A stretch of DNA of 64,000 bases from Chamaecyparis obtusa (taxonomy: Eukaryota > Streptophyta > Pinopsida > Cupressales > Cupressaceae), in NCBI GenBank assembly GCA_027943335.1, contig BSBK01002049.1, positions 620,001 to 684,000 on the forward strand, given 5' to 3'. This document shows positions 35,408-46,731 of the stretch, piece after piece; position 1 is the first letter of the stretch; each line of letters opens with the position of its first letter. The notes beneath the pieces are model-generated. The model had not been told where the DNA came from. It saw only the letters and a list, made by a program, of their open reading frames with translations, and did not search any database. A program made the position numbers and the translations under genes.

Positions 35408-37690
35408 TGTTACCCAAAATTTCCTATCTTTCAATTTTGGCCACAGTCCCTGCTGCAGCTTAATTTAGCTTGCGAAGTCAATCCATGAAATTTTATGATT
35501 TGCACCCTTAACCCCATGTTATTCAATGTGTTTTCAAGCCCTAGTTTAGATCACATGTGCTAATTCACAAAAACCATAGAGATATTCAAGTTTTAAGCTT
35601 GAAGGAAATACTTGTGTTGCAGGGTTCCAAAAAAATTTCAAAGTCTAAAAACCCTCTGTGTTTTCTGCCTTTTGGTAAATGAAAACCCTAGATGTTTTCA
35701 ACCTCACACTTCTTCTTCGGGGTCGACATTTCCTAAGCATGCAACTCTAACCAGGTGGGGCCTAGCTAATGGTTTCAAAGAATGCTTGCAATCTATCGCA
35801 TGTTCCTATAGCCTTTTTTTAGACTATGCAAACATGCGACTAGCTATTAGCCGCATTGTAAAAGCTTGCCATTTGGTGATGGGTCCTCTCTTCATGATGT
35901 GCCCATGTTTCATTATTTGACTGGTGGGTCCATTTGTTATAGTATCTGTAGGGGTGCCACTTGACGAAGATCTACGGTGGTTGTATGATCTCATGGGATC
36001 TTCCAAGCCCATGAGATCATGCGACAACTATCTGATGAGGATCTCAATGGGTCGTGGGTCTAATGTCATGCTGATGTGTTTGATGCTCAATCATGGAGTT
36101 AGTGATGACAATGTAGTTGTTAGTGGGGCCAAATTTTAATGGTGATAAAAGCTTTAGAGGAGAGCAGTTTTGTCATCTAACTTGGCGGTATCCGATAAAG
36201 TTTTTCCTTGTTCCCATGTTCATGGATATTTAGCAGAGCTCCACTTTTCTTAGTGGATGCACGATTGTGTGGATAAGATTTTTTCATGGTCAATGGATGT
36301 AACTGGGGTTAAGGAAAAGATCAAGAGACTCCGTGACTAGAGGGAAAATGAACCCAGGGTTAAGTTTGCAGTTTACTTGTCGCGCTCGAATTTGAAGGCT
36401 TCTGCAGGGGTTTTTTGCCAGAGTTTAATCCAAGTGTCTATGTGGTAGTAGAGACAAATTCTAAAAGGTTTTTCACATGATCACATGAAGGCTTTTGGGC
36501 TCATGCGATCATGTGACCAATGATATTTTTCAAAGTGGTGCAGCTAGTTTTGGTGGGTTTTCTTCTACAGGAACACTTGCAAGTGCGAGTAGTTGAAAAT
36601 TGATGACTTTGGAGGTGGTTACAGTTGGATAGAATTTTCTGAGATTTTAGGCCACCATTTTGGGTCCTTTCAGGATGAGATTAGATTTGAGCATTCATGA
36701 TAGCCCAAGTTGCAGAAAGGTAGTTGGATCAAGTTTTTTGTCTATAGGCACGATCAAGTATAGGGATGGGCTCAAAGGAAGAATATGTTATTTCTGATCT
36801 AATCAAGATATTTTCAGAATACATTTATGATCAGAAGTGACCATTTTAGGGCTCTGATTATTTTATGCATATTTATGTAGCCCTAAAATTTTGATTTTCC
36901 CCTGCGTTCAGAGATGTATATATTGTTTTTTTTTTGGAGTCTTAGGGCTCAGAGAGAGTTCACATTTTGTAAAGAAGAAAATCTCTTTCCTTAGAATGCT
37001 ATCTATGGCATTTTTCTACCCTCTAGTTTTCTACATTCTATAATCTCCCATTGATGATCAAGGTATTCTTGAGGTACTTGTGATGTTTTTTATATCCCTA
37101 TCTTCACTATCTTGATTATCTCTTATTGGATTGAAGTTTATGAATGCTGTTAATAGAAATTGGGGTTTCCAGTCCCTCTCACTTTCTATGATTTTGTGTG
37201 TTACTATATCTAATCTAATTTAGATGTTTTGTGGGTATACTACAACCCCTAGCAGTCTTGTCTCATTCCTACACCTAGTTGGAAAAAAGGATGTTTTTTT
37301 GCAGGTCATAGGTTGAGTTTTTCTATTTAGGCCTTCCTATGAAATACTTATGCAAGCCTATCTAGTGAGTGGTGACTTATTAGACCTAGTTCCTCCATTG
37401 ATTCCATTCCTCTATACTAAGATCCAAACCCTAGCTTTGGTGCATCACCTAGTAGGTAGTTTTCTTTTAGTCATTTCCCTTTCATGCACTCCTTCTATCC
37501 CTTTCCCTCAAAAGATTTAATTTCCTATCTAAGAGAAAATTAAGGTGATTATCCAAGAGGAACCAGCCTAGAATCTAGAGGTTTCATCTCAGTTAGCAAA
37601 GGTCCCATAGCCTGGAGATGATTCCCAAGTTATACTAAGTTATCAAGACTATGAGAGCTTGAGCTCAGGGTGCAAACTTAGTGTATAACA
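35408..37690 (+). repeat. LARD-1 5' LTR (2.28 kb)
   Basis: TGTTACCC start and TAACA end. The last 1.49 kb repeats at 39301-40808. A TATA-type block, GAGATGTATATATTG at 36911-36925, is shared with GypA. Parts of the U5-like end match the GypA LTR in reverse orientation (CCTAGTAGGTAGTTTTCTTT). Confidence 0.85.
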
Positions 37691-37694
37691 TTTC

Positions 37695-37712
37695 TGGCAT
37701 GCTCGGTGGGAC
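37695..37712 (+). promoter_or_regulatory. LARD-1 primer-binding site
   Basis: TGGCATGCTCGGTGGGAC, four bases after the LTR. It differs from the GypA site at one position. Confidence 0.75.
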
Positions 37713-37839
37713 TACAAAAGAAGTCAATTTCAAATATTATGCTATCTCTAATATAATGATAGCATGCTATAGACCTAGAAGAGGTCATTTTGTTTCATAT
37801 TTGGTGACTCTAGAAAGTCTACTAGTTTCAAAGACCAAG

Positions 37840-39337
37840 TGCTGGTACATTTCAAAATTTCCATATTCAGAACCAACTAATTGCATGAGTAGACATGTCA
37901 GGTTACTATGGACAGTCAGGTTACTCACTATCCTATTGCAAGAATAATGCTTAATGGGCTAGTTCCCAGCCTTATCAAAGCCACCCAAAGCCTCCTTTTA
38001 CCCCAAGCTTTTATACTTCTCAAGGGTATCAATATATCCAGTATGCTCGAAATGAGTTTTCCCGTGTGCAAAGCTATGAAAGGACCCTCCGACAAGATGG
38101 ATCATGGGCACAAAGGGCACAAAAAAAAATGCAAAGGTAGCTTCCCCATCATGCTTACCACCCATCCTCCCCTTCTCAGACTATTCAGAAATAGATTCAG
38201 AAGTAAAAATTAGACCTCGTGAAGGAGCATGAAGAGACAAAGAATGTGTTTCTTGATTTGATCAAGCAGGTTTCTGAGATTAGGGAGCAGAGAGAGTAGG
38301 AGGCTCAAAGTTATTAAGAAGAGGAGTCAGCTCCCTACCAAGAGATAGAAGCCCAAAGCTATGAGCAAGAGATAGCTCCTTACCAAATGATAGAGGCTCT
38401 TGTTGATGAGAAACAAGTAAGGCATTTTCAAGAAGAGATCAGACACTGAGCTAAAATTGAAATATTAAGGTTAAGATCACAAATTTCTCAACAAGAGGCT
38501 CCTAGGCCTAAGATCCCAATCTAGAAGGCCCATTTGTCTATGCCTTCTATGTCTCCCTCTAAGCCCCCTTAATTTCATATCCCAAGTTTCATGGAAAAAA
38601 ATTATTTCCAAGAGCATGTACTTGAGATGTAGCCTACCACTCTGCAAGAGCAACCTGTCCAAGAAAAAAATTTATCCCAAGAGGCTCCTTTGTTCTCTCA
38701 GGATGATGAAGTGTTGTGGATACCCCAATGGACTCTGCCTCCTAGCTGTCAGATGCCAAGTCTTTTCAAAGACACTAGTCCAGTGTCTAAGCAAGGACCT
38801 GTGGTAGATGAGCTTTCATTTGAAAAGGAGGAGAAGAAATCTAAGGTATCAGCATAGAGTGATGACTATGGTGAATTGGAGTAGCAAGATGTGGAGGTGG
38901 ACATTGATGATCATCCTGAGCTCTTGGCCAGTTTGTATGAAGAGTTTCCCTCCTTTTTTGATGATGAAGAAGAGACCATGCCATTACCTATGGCTTAAGA
39001 TCAATCAGAACAAAAGGTTCACCATCAACAGGAGGTTGATATAGAAGATGATCTCTTGTCCTTGTTAGATGAGTTGCCTTGCTTTATGGAGCAGGATGAT
39101 GAAGCCATGGGAGATTCTTTCCAAGAAAAGGACACAAACAAAAGCCGTGAAGAAGAGCATCAATTCTTGGATATCATTGAAGTCTTTTGTGAAAAATTGG
39201 ATGCTGAACCCCTATTCCTTGGAGTGGAGGTTCAAGGTCATATGCCTATTGAAGAAGGCTTGGTCTTGGATTTCCCTTTTCACAAGGATCTACTACATGA
39301 GAAAGTTTTTCCTTGTTCCCATGTTCACGGATATTGA
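37840..39337 (+). pseudogene. LARD-1 internal frame: Gln/Tyr/Pro-rich, then acidic; unknown function
   Basis: One frame holds without a shift for about 480 codons. It has roughly a dozen stops, most at positions where Gln, Arg or Trp codons would give the stop by C-to-T or G-to-A change. The first third is rich in Tyr, Gln, Ser and Pro (SGYYGQSGYSLSY, TSQGYQYIQYARNEF). A charged, probably helical segment follows (KEHEETKNVFLDLIKQVSEI), then a repeat (APYQEIEAQSYEQEIAPYQM). The acidic end has two related blocks (ELLASLYEEFPSFFDDEEE and LLSLLDELPCFMEQDDEA). The last codons (39301-39337) lie in the LTR-homologous part. I recognise no domain; a gag-like role is a guess. Confidence 0.6.
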
Positions 39338-40808
39338 GCAGAGCTCCACTTGTCTTAGTGGATGCGTGATTGTGCGGATAAGAGTTTTTTGTAGTCGCTG
39401 GATGTAACCAGCATTAAGGACAAGATCAAGAGACTCCGTGACTAGAGGGAAAATGAACCTAGGGTTTGCCCATGGTTAAGTTTGTAGTTTACTTCTCGCA
39501 CCCAAATTTGAAGGCTTCTATAGGGTTTTTTTGCCAGTGTGTAATCCAAGTGTCTATGTGGCAGCAGAGATAGATTATAAAAGGCTTGTCACATGATAGC
39601 ATGAAGGCTTTTGGGCTCATGTGATCATGTGACCAATGATATTTTTCAAAGTGGTGCGGCTAGTTTTAGCGGGTTTTCTTCTGCAGGGACACTTGCAAGT
39701 GCGAGTAGCTAAAAATTGATGACTTTAGAGGTGGTTGCAGTTGGATAGAATTTGCAGAGATTTTAGGCTGCCATTTTGGGTCCTTTCAGGATGAGATCAA
39801 ACTTGAGCATTCATGATAGCCCAAGTTGCAGGAAGGTAGTTGGATCAAGTTTTTTGTCTCTAGGCACGATCAAGTACAGGGATGGGCTCAAAGGAAGAAA
39901 TATGTTATTTTTGATCTGATCGAGATATTTTCAGAATACATTTATGATCAAAAGTGACTAGTTTAGGGCTCTGATTATTTTATGCATATCTATGTAGCCC
40001 TAAAAGTTTGATTCCTACCTGCGTGTAGAGATGTATATATTGTTTTTTTTTTTGGAGTCTTAGGGCTCAAAGAGAGTTCACATTTTGTAAAGAAGAAAAT
40101 CTCTTTTCTTAGAAGGCTATCTGTGGAATTTTTATGCCCTTTGGTTTTCTACATTTTGTAATCTCCCATTGATGATCAAGGTATTCTTGAGGTACTTTTG
40201 ATGTTTGTTATATCCCTATCTTCACTATCTTGATTATCTCTTATTGGATTGAAGTTTATGAATGTTGTTAATGGAAATTGGGGTTCCGAATCCCTCTCAC
40301 TTTCTATGATTTTGTGTGTTACTATGTCTGATCTGATTTAGATGTTTTGTGGGTATACTACAACCCCTAGCAGTCTTATCTCATTCGTACACCTAGTTGC
40401 AGAAAAGGATGTTTGTTTGCAGGTCATAGGTTGAGTTTTTCTATTCAGGCCTTCCTATGAAATACTTATGCAAGCCTATCTAGTGAGTGGTGACTTATTA
40501 GACCCTGTTCCTCCATTGATTCCATTCCTCTATACTGAGATCGAAACCCTAGTTTTAGTGCATCACCTAGTAGGTAGTTTTCTTTTAGTCATTTCCCTTT
40601 CATGCACTCCTTCTATCCCTTTCCCTCAAAAGATTTACTTTCCTATCTAAGAGAAAATTAAGGTGATTATCCAAGAGGAACCAGTCTAGAATCTGGAGGT
40701 TTCAGCTTAGTTAGCAAAGGTCCCACAACCTGGACATGATTCCCAAGTTATACTAAGTTATCAAGACTATGAGAGCTTGAGCTAAGGGTACAAACTTAGT
40801 GTATAAAA
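39301..40808 (+). repeat. LARD-1 3' LTR, lacking its first ~790 bp
   Basis: It aligns with 36197-37690. It ends GTATAAAA where the 5' copy has GTATAACA. The missing U3 start suggests a deletion running from the interior into the LTR. Confidence 0.82.
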
Positions 40809-41335
40809 TTTCATTCATCTTGTTTCTGAATACCCATTTAGTTCCTATAACATTTTTATCTTTAGGTCTAGGAAACAACTCCCAGGTTTTGTTCTTCTCA
40901 ATTTGATCTAGTTCTTCCTTCATTGCTTGAATCCAATTATCATCTTTATAGGCTTCCTTAGTAGTTTTATGTTTAATTTGAGAGATCAAACATAGTTCTT
41001 CTCATACCTTATTTCTTGTCAAAACTCCTTTTTCTATGCTCCCAATAATCTGATCAATGAGATATTTCCTTGCTAGATTCTTATTAGGTGTCACTACCTC
41101 AGTTCTTGCTTCAACTCTTTATCTTGATCTCAATTATTCTCTTATTTCCTTACTTTAATTCTCATTCTACAAATCACTGTCAGTTTCATAAAATAATTCA
41201 ACATTTTCTTGATCAATTCTAGGATGAACTTCTTCATGTGATTCATAATCAAATATTCTTTCCTAAAATTTGAACTTCTCATCAACTTTAACATTTGCAC
41301 TCTCAACAATAGTCTTAGTTCTTTTATGGAAACAT
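40809..41335 (-). pseudogene. pol: CopB reverse transcriptase N-terminus and linker
   Basis: From 40989: DDNWIQAMKEELDQIEKNKT and NVIGTKWVFRNKMNE, the start of copia reverse transcriptase, interrupted at 40808 by LARD-1. The stretch 41000-41335 is the acidic linker after integrase, with stops. Confidence 0.88.
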
Positions 41336-42200
41336 CTATAGGATTTTATTTTTTAATGAATAACCAAGAAATATACCTTCATCACTATTGGGGTCAAACT
41401 TATCAATGTCATCATCTCTCTTAATATAACATTTGCTTCCAAAAATTTTGAAATACTTAACTGATGGTGCATGTCCAAACCATAATTCATAAGGTGTCTT
41501 GTCTATGTCTACTCTCATTTGTACTCTATTCATTGTATATACTTTTGTATACACTGCTTCTCTCCAGAATGTCTTTTCTATATCATTGTCAAATAACATA
41601 GCTCTTGTTGCCTCAGTTACTAATCTATTCCTTCTTTCTACAATACCATTTTGTTCAAGTATTCTAGGGGCTGAAAACTATCTCTTAATACCATTCACTT
41701 CACAAAAAGTATTAAATTCCTTTAAAGTAAATTCTCCACCTCTATCAGACCTTAAACATTTAATCATCATTCCAGATTCATTCTTAACTTTGTTCTTCAT
41801 CAATCTAAACCTGTCAAATGATTCAAATTTTTCTTTAAGAAATGCTATCCACATCATTCTAGTAAAGTCATCAACAAAATCATAAAATACCTTTCACCAT
41901 GGAATCCTCTAGTCCTCATGGGACTACTCAGATCTGTATGAACAATTTCCAATCTTGTTGTTGTAGTGAACTTCTGACTGGGAAAAGAACTTATTTTCTA
42001 CTTAGCCATAACACATTTTTCCATATCGTGTTAGTAGGTTTCATAATCTTACAAAAATATCTTACTGCAAATGTAGTGCTTACTTTCACAATGTTATCAA
42101 AGTTTATGTGATAGAACCTTTTGTTCCATAACCAACTGTCATCAATTTTAGTAATCAAACATGTCTTTTCGGTAAGATTCAACCTAAATACATTACCTCT
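41336..42200 (-). pseudogene. pol: CopB integrase
   Basis: The zinc-binding region around 42060-42140 reads WLWNKRFYHINFDNIVKV. The core around 41620-41900 includes LRSDRGGEFTLKEF and NGIVERRNR with Glu present. TPYELWFGHAPSVKYFKIFG and DEGIFLGYSLKNK close it (41336-41599). It is spread over at least two frames. Confidence 0.88.
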
Positions 42201-42947
42201 AGTTCTTGATCCAGTTCCAATCATATTACCATTCTTATCTTTGATTACACAAGTATTCCCAGTAAACCAAACTTGATATCCCTTTTCAGATAATTGTACA
42301 ACACTCAGAATATTATGTTTCAATCCATCCACAAAAAAAACATCATCAGTGTTAGTCTTTCCATCAAGAGTAATAGATCCTATTCCATTTATCAAGAAAG
42401 GTGCATTGTTTCCAACTCTAACAATTCCTCCATCATAATTGTTAAATTTTACAAATTTCTTCATATCTCCAGTCATATGATGTGAACAACCATTGTCTAT
42501 AATCGAATTATTTTTATTTTCTACTTGAGAAACTAAAGCTTTTTCTTCTCTGAATTTAGTTTTAGAGCTTTCTTCTTTTATTGTGACAAATCCTATGTCA
42601 TCAATTTCATTGTCACTTTCACTTAATATTTTCTCAATGCTAGTCTCAAATTCTTCATCATTAGCATAATAACATTCTTTAAATCTTCTAGGTTCAAATT
42701 TATTCTTATATTTCTTCACTATCTTAGGGAATTTAGATGCAAAATGACCATATTCTTGACATGTCCAACATTTAAAGATTTTCTTACCATCAATTTATCA
42801 TTTCACAAGAAAGGTAATTCAGTCCTCAAGTTTTTTGTCTTCTTCTATCTTATATTTACTACAAGTAGCATAATCTTCATTGACAATTGTACTTCTGGAC
42901 AAAGTAGGGAAAACACTAAGTGCGTTTAATGCTATTTCAATTCTAGG
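42201..42947 (-). pseudogene. pol: CopB protease and gag zinc knuckle
   Basis: The protease reads SIIDNGCSHHMTGD: the active-site DSG has become DNG, which should abolish activity. HNILSVVQLSEKGYQVWF follows. Upstream, CWTCQEYGHFASKFP is a knuckle whose last Cys has become Phe. The gag continues to 42942 and is then cut by GypC; 42943-42947 is the CTAGG duplication. Confidence 0.88.
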
Positions 42948-45612
42948 TGTTGGAAGTTCCCTTTGATCTTCAACTTGCAGATTTATACTTTGATGGATAA
43001 CTTAAATAATGCTTTGACTCTATCACCACTCAAATGTCTACAAGGAAGAGGGCCAATTAACAAGGATCAAAAGAGATCCTCCTACACTTTGAGCCTTAAT
43101 GCTCAGGCGAGTGTACCCTTGACTCACTTCTCCAAAGGAATCCAAAATGATATATAACTATATACTCTTTACTAACTGATGTAAGATTTTATCATTTAAT
43201 TTGTGTGTGTGTGATTGATAATGATGAACTACATCCAGAGAGGAGACCAATGCCTTATCCCAGGGAAAATAGTCACTAAATAACATAAATCACCCTAAAA
43301 CCTTAACTCAAATACATATAAACTCAGAGTAAGTGCCTTGCCTATTACTCCCCTCACTCCCAAACATGATCATCAAATTCCCCTCTAACAATGAACTCAC
43401 TAAAATCACCCTAAAGGCTTTAATCCTAACTTTGTCAGGAACTCCAAGCTAATCTCACAATACTCTTTGTTTACCATATGCTAATCCACTTTGTGACCTT
43501 AACATATATGAATCCACAATCATAAAAGAAGACAATCAGAGATTTAAGATAGGAATTCAAGTGTATTCTCATTAATTTTCAAAAATCAATACATTACTAA
43601 GCAACAAAATAACAAAGGAAAAGACCCAAAATCAGACTCTCTTTACTCAGTGTAACACCATTAACAATTAGGGACCAAAGAAAGTTTTTGGAACCCACAC
43701 AAAATAAAAAATCTATAATATATACTACCTAGTCATCTTGGAATTCTCAAAGAGAATGCAACAAGCTACAGATGACTTAGGGTTAGGGTTTCAACAATCC
43801 AACCAACTAGAAATGGTCAAAAATTAATTATAGGGGAAGAAACCTAGGCAACCAGGAGAAGATAAGCCCTAGATTGATCCTTAATCATGAAAATCTCACT
43901 GAGAAGGTACTGAGAATCATGAAAATTCAAATTTGTTATCCCCTTCAGCCACCTACAACATGCCTCGATTGCAAAACCCCATGGTATAGACCTAGTAAAC
44001 AAACATGGCACACCCTGGACCATGCTATGATAGCAAAAAAATCATCTCCCACCAGCACCAGTAACTTCTACATTCAATTTTTGTCCTTCTAGTTGTAGGA
44101 AACCCTCTACAAATTCAAATTTGAAACTAAACAACTACTTTATGGCACTTACAGCAAATCGGCTGTCAAAATTTGAATCTCAATCAACTTTAAGTCATGA
44201 TCATTCGATCTCTTTATTTCATGGGCCTTTAGTCTTTAACTCAACTACCACCCTGGGTTTACCTCCTAGCGACTATGCGACAGTGCTTTTTCTATTCGCG
44301 AAAAGAAAATCTTAACCCACCTTTAACCTCGCGAACTAGCGACAAAAGGAAACACTAACCTCAGTCCCACATTTAGCAAACTAGAGACAAAAGGTCACAG
44401 CCAGTTCGTGAAGAACTTTATAAAACCGCTAGAAATTTTAGTGATTCCATGAATGCTTGTTTGCTGAACCACTAAAACAATTAGAGAATCACCAATTTAT
44501 TGCGCGAATGAGCGAAGCCTTCATAAATTTTTCGGCCACCAAAACATTGAGACAATTTTAACTGGTCCCACATCAGGAAGATTGATGACCATCTGAAGTT
44601 CACATAGGCTTCCAAGATTCTATTAGATTTCACACCCACCTTTCGGATAAAGAATCTTCTCCCTGCCTTGACAACCCTCTAACATAGAAAGAAATCAACA
44701 GCCATCGCAAGATCTTAAGCCTCTAACACACTTGATAAGATCATAGGCTATTCATTGATTCTCTGACAAGATCAAGACCCACTGACACATCCAAAAGCTC
44801 TCCTCCCACTAACAACAAGCCACTAGACAAATACATGGACGAATCAAATAGGGCCAACTATGCATACATGTCAACGAACCCACCTGCTTTCCTTATGAGA
44901 ATCAATAGTTGTCACTATACCACTGCACTAAAGGTTGAGCATGTTTCATTAATGATATAACGACATCCACAAGATTAAATCAGACTTTAACCTACCTAAA
45001 TGCCAAGAAGACTGGTCCCACTAACAGGATTCCACCTCATACTATGTGGACCAATAAAAAACCTCCAAATTAGAATACCTAGCAAGTGGACCCGTATGAG
45101 AAAAAGGCTACGTCATATAAAGAATCGATGATCGTCTCAAGATCTTATGCTTCTGACACATCACTTGGGAAGATATGCTCACCATTAGATGGAGATGGTG
45201 TCAGAGCTGGGCACAGGGAAAATAAACATTGCCAAAACATAGGAAAATATTAAAGCATGACTTAGGGGAAATATTTTGGTAGGGAACTATAGGGCTTAGG
45301 AAAAATTAAAACATGGGCGCATAGGAAATATAAACGGGACCCCGCCAACACATGAAGAACCTAACCACATGACATAAAGTGAACCCATTTAAATAACACA
45401 TGCAGATAAAAGGTTTTAAGTGGCCCAAAAAGTTAACTTGAAATTATAACAATGCCAGGGTTTAGTTTTTTGAATATTCTGCTTAGGGCTTTAGCTAGAG
45501 ACATGAAGAAATGACTGCAGGGACCAGAAGAAACATGCTAAGGCCATGAAATTTTGTAGGGAAATACCAGATATAAGATAGAGGACCATGGAAATTCATT
45601 CAAGTGCTAACA
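42948..45612 (-). repeat. GypC 3' LTR (2,665 bp)
   Basis: TGTTGGAAG at the left end and GTGCTAACA at the right end. The segment 43777-45612 matches 48353-50214 closely. It shares with the GypA LTR a block around AGTTTGAATCTCAATC..CTTTA and GCGACAAAAGG-type motifs. Confidence 0.88.
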
Positions 45613-46094
45613 GTGGCTCTGTCTAGGGATGTGTGGCTCTTGTAGGCACAACAAGAATCTAGAATCACTGGTTATAGCAGACCACCTATTGGATAAAATT
45701 TTGAACAACTAAGAGCCACAAGACCAAAAGCTTACAGACTAGGACAAAAAGGGTAGGGGCAACCAACATATTTATAGAATTTACAATATATACAAACCTA
45801 ACTATTGTTCATGGAAAACAAAATACCTTCAATTGAAGTATTTCTTCAAGAATTGTCCATGAACTGGCAATTCTCGAATATCAACATTTAATTCCTTGAA
45901 AATATATGAATCTTGGCCCCATTTCTCATGAATTAGATATGGCCCCAGCCAGAAGGGATCAAATTTACCATTTTTTCCCTTATCCTCCAGTCTGGCATTC
46001 CAAATTAACACCAAATCACTAGGCTCAAACTTTCTCTCAATAGTCTTCTTATCATAGTACATTACAAATTTGCACTATCATAGTACATTACATG
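45613..46094 (-). pseudogene. pol: GypC integrase C-terminal remnant
   Basis: From 46062: FEPSDLVLIWNARLEDKGKN, FDPFWLGPYLIHEKWGQDSY and LPVHGQFLKKYF, the tail of a plant gypsy integrase. Upstream it runs straight into a repeated filler region. The DDE core is missing. The part 45613-45828 is untranslated. Confidence 0.82.
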
Positions 46095-46128
46095 TTTTCC
46101 CTTATCCTCCAGTCTGGCATTCCAAATT
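45973..46128. repeat. Direct repeat at the GypC pol deletion junction
   Basis: A 34-bp sequence at 45973-46006 recurs at 46095-46128. Between them are three variants of AT(A)GTACATTAC. This marks the join between the RNase H start and the integrase tail. Confidence 0.8.
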
Positions 46129-46731
46129 TGCACCATCAAAGTACATTACCCACAAATCACCCTTCATAGAATTAACACTTACCTCAACAGAGATAGGTGA
46201 TAAAAAAGGTTCATTCTCAAATATAGGGATCTCTGCCCTAAAAGCATTAATATCAGTATTCACAAAACATGTAGTTTCATTATCAATATTTCTCTCAATC
46301 ATGTGGCATACTCTTGGCTCTTGTTCAACCTTGACAAACTGATCATCAATCTTGAAAGTGGCATAGGATAGAGCACACTGTAAACTTCCACCCATGGTAG
46401 CACTCCATCTTCTAGATAGCAGCATCCCATAATGAGGAGGGATGTCCACCACCAAAACACTCATTGTTAACTCTTTCTCTAGATATGCTGTTAGCCTATA
46501 TGTCATTGCATTGATAGTCCCAATAACTAGTACCTCCCTCTGATCCATTGCACAACATCTTCCTTGAACTATATCAACTTTTAGGCCCAACTTCTCCATG
46601 ATTTTAAAAGGCATAATAGTATTAGAGGCACCACTATCAATCATACAATTTCTTAGTTTCATTCCATTCACAAGAACACTTAAAAAGAATGGATCAATGT
46701 TTTCAAGGTTGGCATTGACAGAACTATCCAA
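46110..46731 (-). pseudogene. pol: GypC protease, running into the start of an upstream RNase H
   Basis: LRNCMIDSGASNTIMPFKIM carries the DSG site, and YGMLLSRRWSATMGGSLQ is the usual end of plant gypsy protease. After a linker, WVMYFDGA appears, the first strand and first Asp of a type I RNase H, and the frame then breaks. So in GypC too, an RNase H followed protease directly. Confidence 0.85.

Larger units (their letters stand above)
35408..40808 (+). mobile_element. LARD-1: non-autonomous LTR retrotransposon in CopB reverse transcriptase
   Basis: The 5' LTR (35408-37690) starts TGTTACCC and ends GTATAACA. A primer site (37695-37712) differs by one base from that of GypA. The second LTR copy (39301-40808) matches only the part of the first from about 36197 onward. 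The interior has no protease, reverse transcriptase or integrase but holds one long decayed frame. The CopB gene is continuous across it. No clean target duplication was found. Confidence 0.82.

Noticed and set aside
43777..43795. TTAGGGTTAGGGTTT as an interstitial telomere array
   Set aside because: There are only about two units; it is simply part of the GypC LTR and recurs with it at 48353.
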